Both the position numbers and the translations under genes were made by a program. From Plutella xylostella (taxonomy: Eukaryota > Arthropoda > Insecta > Lepidoptera > Plutellidae): DNA of 64,000 bases. Location: assembly GCF_932276165.1 (NCBI RefSeq), contig NC_064000.1, forward strand, positions 6,076,001 through 6,140,000, written 5' to 3'. The notes beneath the pieces were generated by a model that was given only the letters and a program-made list of their open reading frames with translations, was not told where the DNA came from and made no database searches. This document shows positions 45,201-54,758 of the stretch, in pieces. The stretch's first letter is position 1; every line of letters begins with the position of its first letter.

Positions 45201-45753
45201 AACATTTAAAGTGCATTCAAACAAATGTATTACTTTTTACAGATCGTAGACGAGACTCAAGGGATTCCAATGCATCTGGTCCCAGAGATGGCTCAACCAG
45301 TCGCAAGTCTATTTCACAGAGAGACAAGTCCAATAAGCAAGCAAAACTCAGTGGAGTGGCTGGTAAGTTTGTTAATTTTAGATCATCATACAAATCCATT
45401 GTCTGCATCATTGTCAATCATTCTACTTGCTGTGAACAAATGATAAGATAGTGTTCAGAGCATTTCAAACATTCTTGCGCCCCATCCAACAGCCACTTAC
45501 CAATAACCTCAGCACGTCCTCTCGCAATAGAAATCCATGTTGATGTCTTACAAATTCCTTAAATTCATTAGATTAGCGGCTTTAAAGAGGGTGGTTTTTT
45601 AATACAATAAATAATCAAGTAACGTATGTATCTTCCCTTGCAGCGTGGGAGTCCCCGCTGCTGGACGAGGAGGGCGGGCGGCGCGGGCGGCGGCGCGCGC
45701 ACACCTCCACGCCTCCCGCCACCGCGCCCCCGGCCAAGCGCAGGCGCACCTGA
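42225..45753 (+). CDS. MRGBP: MRG/MORF4L-binding protein (MRGBP, Eaf7 family)
   Basis: Five coding exons: 42225-42576, 42655-42735, 42886-42999, 45243-45362, 45644-45753, all joined in phase 1, giving 258 residues. The N-terminal Eaf7 domain (about 15-95) shows EIQLFYAMVNHKPVGINRHF and IWKHLESMYDLQ, as in the human protein. The middle is serine/lysine-rich and disordered. The C-terminus ends APPAKRRRT, matching the KRRRT end of the family. MRGBP is a subunit of the NuA4/TIP60 histone acetyltransferase, bridging MRG15. Intron 3 carries an antisense RTE LINE. A further 3' untranslated exon is likely (48,496 onward). Start chosen at the first ATG, in context ACAATGG. Confidence 0.92.
43298..44559 (-). 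mobile_element. RTE-type LINE, 5'-truncated, in MRGBP intron 3
   Basis: Antisense to MRGBP. About 420 residues of reverse transcriptase: GFRRGYSTTDHL, FIDFQKAFDSI, GVKQGDCMSP, the catalytic IRFADDIALFG, KTKVMTN, then a C-terminal domain with CILPVLTYGAQTW, AGHIMR, RPATRWRDE and AFAQQWDDL. There are no internal stops. The endonuclease half is missing. The 5' junction is a perfect 26-bp palindrome (44,534-44,559), so residues encoded beyond it are not LINE sequence. Homologous to the endonuclease/reverse-transcriptase proteins common in lepidopteran genomes. Confidence 0.88.
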
Positions 45754-45949
45754 CACAAGCATCGGTGAGATATAATGTGGGCTGATGAGGAAATAGTGGG
45801 AAAATGGCGGCCGTAGCATACGACAGTCTTAGGGTTTCAGCCGTTTTAGCACATAATAAGCGTAACGCAAAGCGATCGTCTTTTTTTCTTCTGTCGACCA
45901 GGCGTTCGCGAACTCGCGTTCTACTTAGGGTACGCTTATACAGTTCCCC

Positions 45950-46738
45950 AAAATTGATAATGCGCATAGAAATCTTCGCCATTGTTCGGCAACGGTCGTA
46001 TTTCCGAGCGCCAGAAAACGATTATGTATTTAGAGTGGTTAAGTGCATTTTCTTCATGCATTTTTTTTAGATTTATGTGTTTGGTGCTAAAAGAGGTATT
46101 AATTTATAAGTAACGAAATTTGAGCCGATAATTCATAATATTGTCATAATATTAAAATTTACTTCGACAATGTTACAGTACTTTTCAAATGTCTTGATCA
46201 AGCTGGTGTTAATATGGATGAAATAAGGTTGGAATAACACAAGGTTTATGTTAGAAGAAGAAATATGGATTTAAAACACAGGTTTACATTAAAATCTCAG
46301 TTCAAAAGTATTTACAGCGCTGACAATTCACAATAATATTACAATTACAAACTTGGTCTTTTGGGTGTGGCTTTATTGGCAAAGTGAAGTCTATCAATGT
46401 GACGTATATTTTATTCTTAAATGTGCCTCACAATATGGCGTTGTCAAAAATAATTAAAGTTGAAATTAAATTCACATTTGAAAAAAATAACAAGAACGAT
46501 GTGTAATTGCAGCTCTTTATAATTCCACAAAAGTAATACTGATCTTGACCTTGAGACCTTTGACTGATCGGTGACAGCCACCGACCGCCCAAATTGTTTT
46601 CGATTATGTGTCACATGATATTGACTACTATTTCTTTCGAACAAGGATCAAAATGGCTTAAGGCTCTTACGATTCAATGATTCGGGTGTTTCCGGGAATA
46701 CGACAGTTTGCGAAGATTTGCATGCGCATTATTAATAT
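45950..46738. mobile_element. Long relative of the 15,620 MITE
   Basis: CCAAAATTGATAATGCGCAT at the left (from 45,951). GATTATGTGTCACATGATAT, TTTCTTTCGAACAAGG and GCATGCGCATTATTAATATG lie near 46,600-46,738. About 600 bp of extra interior compared with the 174-bp copy, perhaps the longer ancestor or an insertion. Confidence 0.5.
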
Positions 46739-47150
46739 GTACAGTATGTGCGGTGACCTTTACAAGGGCTGAACTACCTTTCGTCATGATGGTGAAAAGA
46801 TTGTTGTAGTTGCCCAGGGTGCAGCATGCGACAGGACAAGATACTGTGTATTTTTCTGTACTGCTGTATGACTAACGTGACCATTTATTTTTTTGGTCAA
46901 AGCGGGACACCTGCGGAATTTCATATCCCTCAAAGATACATATATTATCTTTCTTTCTTATCTTCTTATATTTTCTCTCAGTTTGCTCAGTGCATCAATT
47001 GAAAGTTCAATACCTACGATGAAAGAGTGAAATGTGAGAAAGATGCATGAATGGTGAATGACCATTTTTTAATATTTATAGATAATCTTGTTAAGTTGGT
47101 ATATTTAGGATACCTAAGTACTTACTATGTTTTTATAAATATACCAGACG

Positions 47151-47829
47151 GGTACACTACATAAATCCGAATTCCTTTTTTACGAATATGTAAATAACGA
47201 TTTTTGATATTATGAATTTCATAGTCCTAGTAAATTTTAAGTTTCCGAATAAGGAAAATTACGAAAAGTTGATAAACAAAATTTCAAACAACAGATTTAT
47301 TTAAATGACCAAAAGTAAATTTTTCGAATGTTATAATTTCGATGTTTTAAATGTACGATTTTTTATTATATCAAATTGTTTCAATAACGAATCCCGAAGT
47401 TTTAATATTACGAAAACACAAATCCCCGAATGTGACTTACCTACTGACTTCTATTTACTTAACAATATTTTTACTCTATATTTTAAACTCTCCGCTTTGT
47501 TTTTCGATATCTATGTGCACCTCACACGCTCCTCCTCGCTTTGATCGTTGTCGCACCTATCTTTAGGCTTTGGTTCTATTTTTGACAAAATCACCAATTA
47601 TCATATTTTCGGTTCGGATTTGATATTTTCGTGATTATAATAAATCTGTATATTATTTTTCATATAAGTACTCAAGTAATAGTATTTAACAATCGTAATA
47701 ACAAACTATTCGATTTTTATAAATCGATATTAAAAAAATCGTTATTGCAATATTTTTTAAATTAGGTAGGTACTTGTTCGGTGCTTCAAATTCGGAAAAA
47801 AATATTTCGGAATTTTTGGGTGTTCTCAT
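47151..47829. mobile_element. MITE sharing the GTGCAC core
   Basis: Ends GGTACACTACATAAATCCGA and ATTTTTGGGTGTTCTC are weak inverted repeats, flanked by ACCAGACG/ATCAGACG (8-bp TSD, one mismatch). Subterminal zones repeat CCGAAT/ATTACGAA-type units. The core at 47,513-47,571 (GTGCACCTCACACGCTCCTC ... CGCACCTATCTTTAGG) is nearly the same as in the otherwise different GGTTC MITEs. Confidence 0.55.
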
Positions 47830-48495
47830 ATCAGACGCTACAAAATTCTTAAACATCATACTTACTTTGATTTTTTAAATAATTTGAGTAGTTTAATTTA
47901 AAGTTCTTATCAATAGTGCATATTATCTAATTTTCACATTCATAAATGTTAATACAGATTACTTTTTTGGAAAACATGTACTCCCACGCATTTCTTCTTT
48001 GTTAGGAATCGTAGGTGAGCGAGATAAATTTATATACACTATAGAGCAAGAGCGAGTCAATTATCGTCACTGAACGAAGTACCGTTACTCGCGGAGTCTC
48101 GGTGGAACTCAGACTCATATTACTCCCTATAGGCTATGTGAGTAAATGATAAGAAGATAAATAGTTGTCTCAAGTGATTAAAAGAAAGAAAGGAAATATG
48201 GGATGAAGTTACAAAATGTAGGTAATTGAAATGATCGTTTGGTCTGTTTATGAAAGCGGGACATTTTTGCCCTCGCGGGGGACAGCGGGACGTCCAGCTT
48301 GAAAGCGGGACTGTCCCGCCCAAAGCGGGACGTATGGTCACCTTATGTATGACTCTAATACAACACGAATCATTATGTATCCACACATAGTCATAGATGA
48401 CAGTATGAGAGCAATTTTTATAGAAATAATTCATGTTTTATGCTAAGTTATCATTACCAATAAACTATTATTTGTGTCATTTTGCTATGTTTCAG

Positions 48496-48975
48496 GCACA
48501 CATACAGCCATTTCTTCTGACACACGCAGTCGCCCCGCGAGCTCACGACCCTGCCGCGCCGCGCCAGAGCGGGACGGAACGCCGTGGACGTACTGTTTCC
48601 GTCTCATTCACTCTTGTTAAGATAAATAAATGCATAGGCCGAGTTCCTATTACCTGCGTGGGCCACGTATGTAACTTAGCCCTGACTTATTCGGAGACTA
48701 GCTTGTACTCTAGTTATAAATAATATCGAGTTAAGATATAATATGTAATTTTATCTTACTATGAGTATTATAAAGATAATTTGTAAGGATTCTTAAAAAA
48801 TCATGTGTAAATATAGTGTTAATTAAGGAACCTGTCATAAGACTCATAGGAGTTGGTTTTAAATGGGTTTTTAAATATTGACCACACTTTATAGCCAATT
48901 ACATTCTTCTGTAATACCTATGTGAAGTAAAATTGTGTCACATGTTTGGAAAATAAACCGTTTCTTTATTACCTA
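48496..48975 (+). other. MRGBP: Probable 3' UTR exon of MRGBP
   Basis: Follows a good acceptor, contains a GC-rich block (48,525-48,595), and ends at AATAAA (48,952-48,957) followed by a T-rich stretch. No conserved frame. Assignment to MRGBP is inferred from the free donor 12 bp after the MRGBP stop. Confidence 0.4.
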
Positions 48976-49405
48976 TATTTTTATTATCAACTTCTTACCA
49001 AATAACGTGCATGCATGCACAGTTAATTGGGTGCAGAATGCAGACAAGCACTTGCACCCCTGAAATCATTATTTTTAAGCTTTTCTGCTGAAATTTTATT
49101 AAACTTCATAAGAACTAGTAGAACTACAACGTTCATCCTTGGTTTTTGATAAAAAATATTTCTGGCAAAAATTGATTTTACGCCATCTGTTGACGAGTAG
49201 CAGAACTATAATTTTCTGTCACAGAATAGGATGTTAACTTTTTCTGTCAACTCAACTTCGGTCCACTCCACAGACAGACGTAGAGATTGTTTTTCACAGT
49301 GACAGAGTGGAAAGGTGATAACAAACAGCTGATGTTGTGATTGTTTAAATTGTTTTCCACAAGCAATAATTATTGTTTATTGAGAAGAGCAAACGTGTTT
49401 CAAAC

Positions 49406-50230
49406 ATGGCGCTACCAGCAGCGCAGCCTGCCGAGGTGCTCAGAGCCTGGCAGAAGGACGACATGTACGAGAAGCAACTCGCAGGCTCCTTATCCCGGCT
49501 CCTACCTCCCAGGCACGCTCCAAAGGCCGTACCCTTATCTTTTCTACTATTCAAGTCTTTCACCACCCTCAAAGACCTACAGACGCTTGGCGAAGAGTAC
49601 TCCGGCATCGTCCAAGTGGACGAATCATACCACAAACTGCCAACATTCAGCAACAGATTACTGAGCATCCTGCTATCGGCATTTGGCGAAAACATAACCA
49701 GAAGAGCTCTAAGGCACATGGAAATACAGACACAGCGGAACGCGAGTCTGACTCCTGAAGCTCAGAACACTTTTTTAGTAATTCTTAAAGCTATGAATAG
49801 CATTGTGCCACAAATCGAGAGTATACATCGGGCACTTTGTTACATTAGTGGTGGGCCAATACAGATAGGAAAAGCTGCCTGTGGTATTGATTATGTTCAA
49901 GTGAGGCCTGCTGCAGCAGCTTACTATGCGCATTTGAAGTTACTAGGCATTGTGACATTGCTACATGCATTTATCTCATGCGGGCAAAGTCTACATCATG
50001 CTAAAAAGCACATGGATCAGATGAGAGAGCTACCAAATGAAGTAGACAGCAGCAAATCCTGTGTGGCGTGCTTGGAAGAGATAGTGCAGCCGTGTGTACT
50101 GCCATGCGGACACATATTCTGCATGAATTGTTGTTACGGATCCTTAGACAGTTGTGCATTGTGCCGGACTACTTTTACAAAGAATATGGTCATTCCTTTG
50201 ATGAACTATTCTCCTGGTGGAGACGGATAA
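49406..50230 (+). CDS. PEX10: Peroxisome biogenesis factor 10 (PEX10), RING E3 ligase
   Basis: One uninterrupted exon, 274 residues. Start at ATG 49,406 (AACATGG, good context); the frame is open upstream but has no earlier ATG. The N-terminal Pex2/Pex12-type domain (about 15-205) begins VLRAWQKDDMYEKQL and carries hydrophobic helices (AYYAHLKLLGIVTLLHAF) expected in the peroxisomal membrane. The C-terminal C3HC4 RING (about 220-265) has all ligands: CVAC, CVLPCGHIFCMNCC, CALC. PEX10 works with PEX2 and PEX12 to ubiquitinate the import receptor PEX5 for recycling. AATAAA lies at 50,288, 58 bp after the stop. Convergent with FKBP12. Confidence 0.95.
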   Translation: MALPAAQPAEVLRAWQKDDMYEKQLAGSLSRLLPPRHAPKAVPLSFLLFKSFTTLKDLQTLGEEYSGIVQVDESYHKLPTFSNRLLSILLSAFGENITRRALRHMEIQTQRNASLTPEAQNTFLVILKAMNSIVPQIESIHRALCYISGGPIQIGKAACGIDYVQVRPAAAAYYAHLKLLGIVTLLHAFISCGQSLHHAKKHMDQMRELPNEVDSSKSCVACLEEIVQPCVLPCGHIFCMNCCYGSLDSCALCRTTFTKNMVIPLMNYSPGGDG

Positions 50231-50810
50231 TTAGAAATCTGAAGAATCGGTTTTAAGGTTAATTTATTTACAGGCTGTGGGTTTTGCAATAAAAATATCA
50301 AATTGTTAACAAAGTCTTTGTTTATTATATCTTTCAAGATGCAACACATGGAAATTTAACTATGAGAAGCAGAAATACGTTCACAGCTTGAACATTATTT
50401 ACCTACTGAAATTGGACACAAATCTATTGAGTCTAATCTAATGTGTTAACCCTGGGTACTAAAAGGTTAAAGAGAAATATTGAAAGAAACATTCAAATAA
50501 TATCTTTAGGCAAATATTTAAATTCATCACAATAAATTAGGACACAATAATCTTTTGTTAAGTAACAAACCTTTGTAGACTACCTCATCATTATACTATC
50601 TACTTTTATAAATACTTAATTAAAAAAAGTATAAAAAACATGTAAAAATTGTACATAAATTGAAAATGCAACAATAAGCTAATACAATATAATATAAAAA
50701 ACAAAGTACAATAAGTCTGATACATACGTAATTTGACAATGATTGTAATTGTAACCATATAAAAAGATCAAGAGATGCTAATACTATAAAAGCTCACACC
50801 GTCTACTTAT

Positions 50811-51636
50811 TTATTCTACTCTCAACAGTTCCACATCAAAGATCAATGTGGAGTTGGGTGGGATGACCCCAGGGTGGCCTCGGGCTCCATAAGCATAGTC
50901 TGGGGAACAGGTTAGTTTAGATCTCTCTCCAACCGACATCTGTGAACAGAAGGTGTGAATGAGAGTTAGGATAATGGTCAAGAACATGAAAGACAGACAG
51001 TACTAAACTCTACTGTTAAAGATAAATATCACTAGTACCTATAAACATACAGACAAGTGCAGTATGGGGTTCAAACTAGTCCTATTTAACTATTTTTTGC
51101 AATAGACAAGTGTTCTATTTAGAACTAAGATATTTTTCTCTATTTGTGCTCTACCAAAAATATCCATGCTAGCCATCTATGCCGAAAATTCAGTCATCAT
51201 TAAATTACTAAAGTTTAACTGTCCCACAAAACTGTTTCTATACATTTTATCTGTGGAGTCTCTTTACACTAAAAAAAATATTTACGCAGGTATTTACCAA
51301 CCTTTGCTAAACCTTGGTCCCATCCTTTGATGACATCTCCTTTGCCCAAAGTAAATTTGAAGGGTTGGCCGCGATCTCGAGACGAGTCGAACTTTTTACC
51401 ATTTTCCAATGTTCCTGTGTAATGTACTACAACTGTTTGGCCGGGTTTAGGGTAGGTCGAGCCTGAAAAGATTGCTTTATTTATTAGTACATCAATAATC
51501 ATGTCTATCACAGTGGTTTTAGTTTTATTGATGATGAATGTGAAATGTAATATGACGGAAAGGATAGATTTTAAACAATGCAGTTATTTCTGAACTTACC
51601 GTTTCCAGGGGTAATAATTTCTACGTCTACTCCCAT
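50811..51636 (-). CDS. FKBP1A: FKBP12 peptidyl-prolyl isomerase
   Basis: Three exons: 51636-51600, 51462-51302, 50939-50811, giving 108 residues, the usual FKBP12 length. Starts MGVDVEIITPGNG. Ligand-pocket residues are visible in VVHYTG (Tyr), FDSSRD (Asp), DVIKGWDQGL (Val, Ile, Trp) and DYAYG (Tyr), followed by HPGVIPPNSTLIFDVELL. It is a cytosolic proline isomerase that binds FK506/rapamycin and modulates ryanodine receptors and type I TGF-beta receptors (family knowledge). The intron 2 donor is GTTGGT, a weaker consensus. AATAAA on this strand at 50,321-50,326 would give a 480-nt 3' UTR ending 28 bp from the PEX10 signal. Confidence 0.95.
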
Positions 51637-51846
51637 GATGGCCTAAATAAAATTTTATAATAATAAAACTGAGAGAATTCTAAATTTATCCGTTTCTATA
51701 AGTTGATAAAAATTATAAACAAACGGGAATGCGTGCGTGCGTGAGTCGTGATCGTGAGTGACACTGACATTGACATTAATGACGTCACAGCGTCACACAC
51801 AAAAAAACAAAATATAACCATAGACGAGAAGAAAAGCAGTACCGAG

Positions 51847-52612
51847 GGGTTCCGCTCATCTCGCATAATCTTTATTGACCAAAACTCATTTCGCATAACT
51901 CGTATGGTCTAAACTTTTTTGGCCGAACCATCACTTTGCCAAGACGTATGTGGCATAAGGCTCGTTTCGTCTAAAACTCTTTAGGCACAATTTTTAAACA
52001 CCTAAGTTTCGTTTGCTCAAATTTATGTTCGTCTATACCTATGTATAATCTTGTTTCTCGTAATTTTATCTTAATAAATAATATATTAAGTATGTATTAA
52101 ATGTACAAATTGTGGTATTTTTCTCCTACATCCCAAAAATCACGATATTGTATGATCAAAAAATCGAAAGTTAACGACCAATATAATTATTACAAACCCC
52201 ATGAGATCGAAACCTAAAAATAGGTGCGACGACGAGCAAAGCGAGGAGGAGCGTGTTAGGTGCACATGTTCATCAAAACCAAAGCGGAGCGCAGCGAAGC
52301 GGAGCGGAGCGTTTTCCAAACAGCGGAAACAATACAAGGCACCAGTTTGCGCTATGTAGGGAGACGCTCCGTCAAAGTTAAAGGCAAACGAATATTATTA
52401 CTTTGTATAAACCTAATAAACCTATGCCATAGCATTATTAGGCTATTCAAGATTTGGCCATACCATTATTAGGCTAAACAATGTTATGCGAAATAACTTT
52501 TTAATAAACGAGATTTATGCCATACGATTTTCGGCGTAAAGAGACTTTGACCAAACGTTACTATGCAATACGAGATTAGGCAAATAAATCTTATGCCAAA
52601 AAAGGTAGAACC
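51847..52612. mobile_element. MITE (GGTTC family), copy 2, 8-bp TSD
   Basis: Begins GGGTTCCGCTCATCTCG and ends AAAAGGTAGAACC. Flanked by GTACCGAG at 51,839-51,846 and 52,613-52,620. It is the reverse complement of 1552-2324 at about 95% identity, about 210 bp upstream of the FKBP12 start. Open frames in it mirror those of copy 1 and are not genes. Confidence 0.78.
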
Positions 52613-52620
52613 GTACCGAG

Positions 52621-53710
52621 CAATGCCGTTATTATTCTGAATATAAATCTCAAAATAATCGACAAAAAAACAACCCAGTGCTCAGTGCCCAGTGAAAGAG
52701 TCGGACACTCCGATATCGACACAGTGTGACCAGTGTATACTTGTGCAGAGATAGCGTGGTTCATTTACAACTACTACTGTATTTTATTAAATAAAAAACT
52801 TTTCTTGAAACACCAATAATTAAAGCTTTATTGAAATCAATAAATTTACATACAACAAGGCATACAATAACGGATAAGTGAGTTATTATTTTTAAGGTAT
52901 TAGTTATTTTGTTACCATATAAAATTTGACTTTTTAATAAATATAATTACTAATACTATTTAATTACAAGATATATAGTAAAGAATGTTAACTTGTTATT
53001 AACGTATCGTGTTAATAGTTAATAAAAATAACTTGCTTAACATAATAAAAAACAAGAAAAAAACTATAAAGTACCTACAGCATGATGGAATTTCCATATT
53101 TTTCTAAATAAATTAATATTATGTTCAGTTAAAAGCATAATTAAGCCTATTTTAAAATTAAATTATCTGTGATATATTACAGTAAAATTTTCTTATGTTA
53201 CTTAAATGAAATTTACCAATATCAAAAACATATGGTAACATTTTCTTCTACATATGCATTTTGTATAAAAAAACATGTTAAATGTTATATTGTAAGTGAC
53301 GGTGTATGTTTGTCATTTTCTCAAAAGTTATCTACTTATACAATACACAACAACAAAATACCCAATACATCATAATAAATAACAATTAACAAACACACAT
53401 ACATAGCTAATTATTTCTTTGGTATCAAAATCCTATTTACTTTAGGACCTTTTAAAATAAATATCACACATTATCTTAGACGATATTTAGAAATTTAGTA
53501 CAAAGGCTCAAGTTTAAGTTAACACCTACAAAAAGCGTAAAGTCTGGCACATCGAATCACATAGAAAAATACACATAATATATTATTACACCTAGGTAGG
53601 CACATAATATTTATCGCCAATAAGAATGATAAATTTTTCAGTAACACCTAATGACCGTAGTTGATTTTGCGTGGGACGCCCTCTGGCCTGCCTGATAAAG
53701 CACTAAATCT
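52621..53710. other. No gene seen
   Basis: Very AT-rich, without repeats or frames I can support. Confidence 0.4.
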
Positions 53711-53845
53711 ACCTAGCACGGGTCGCAAGACAAGCATGTAATGAAACATGAAAAATGTTATCCTTCGCGCTCGCTCTCAAGGCCTAGCTTTTTGTAAAAA
53801 CTTTTGTCATGTCTTGTTGGAGCGTCTTGCATCCCGTGCTAGGTA
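53711..53845. mobile_element. MITE (GCACGGG... relative of GGGGCGC family)
   Basis: ACCTAGCACGGGTCGCAAGAC at the left (21 positions, read at 53,711-53,731), GTCTTGCATCCCGTGCTAGGT at the right. The interior has TCGCGCTCGC and CTTTTGTCATGTCTTG, as in 11,147-11,270. Confidence 0.55.
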
Positions 53846-54598
53846 TGCAGGTAGTGTCTGGATGAGGAGGGTCGAGTAATACCGTGATACGGTTGGTGAC
53901 TGATAATATTGCCAGGGTTTTATTTTACTTATATAAACTGTTAGACGTCTATAAGATGCTAGCTAGCTACATTTGTGATAAGTATTTTTGGTATAAATTA
54001 TCTATAAATTCTATTCGGGGTGAAAATTTATCGGTGATTTCCCATCGTCGGCAGGTCAATGCACCCGATATAGTAAACAACTTTATCCTAGCGATGGTGC
54101 GTACACTAATAAAACATTATAATCATTCAATAAACACTACGCGAAGGCTTTACATCAACATTCACATAAACGTAGTAATAGATAGGTACTATTGAGCGGT
54201 AGAGTAAGGCGTCTTTCATATAGCTATTTAACTATAGTAATATTAATTCACTCTATTTATGTGGCAAGAGACTAAGAGATCGTTCTCTTGATAACAATGC
54301 CGATACTTTCATCACAACTTAGACTTGAACAAAGTATTAAATTATAGTGAGCATTGTCATTTTATTTATTCATTTATTATGGAACTTTTTTTCGCTTCAA
54401 AATTCATGGCGTCTTGTTTCACACGTGTCTAGGTTTGTAACTTTACAGTCCACCTCGCATTAGCTCTGGCGCTGCCTATTTGTCAACTCTGACATAAATT
54501 GCATAGATGCACCTCCTTGTTAGAGAAATCTTATGTTCCTTGAATCTGACAGAGTTTTACAGATATTAAGCGCTGTTTGAGAACTGCAAATCGCTAAT

Positions 54599-54716
54599 AC
54601 CCTTGTTACACCTATCGAGTAGAATGGCAAAGTACCCTCGGCAGATAGACCGAGTGACCGAGTGCTCGTCCGAGGTTACTATCTTGGCCATTCTACTCGG
54701 TAGGTGTAATAAGGGT
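54599..54716. mobile_element. Palindromic MITE in the secernin 3' UTR region
   Basis: ACCCTTGTTACACCTATCGA is mirrored as TCGGTAGGTGTAATAAGGGT, with TAA on both sides. The arms include GTAGAATGGC/GCCATTCTAC. Relative of 19,928-20,070. It lies 43 bp past the secernin stop, before AATAAA signals on the same strand (about 54,361-54,370). Confidence 0.7.
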
Positions 54717-54758
54717 TAAAGGTTTTCAACGTTGGTACGGCATCAGTTATGTACCAAC

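Larger units (their letters stand above)
45765..48495 (+). other. Presumed 3' UTR intron of MRGBP with repeats
   Basis: Bounded by a GTGAGA donor (45,765) and a CTATGTTTCAG acceptor (48,495). It holds two MITE regions listed separately and otherwise AT-rich DNA. 48,240-48,345 repeats GCGGGAC-type phrases (AAGCGGGAC four times). Confidence 0.4.
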
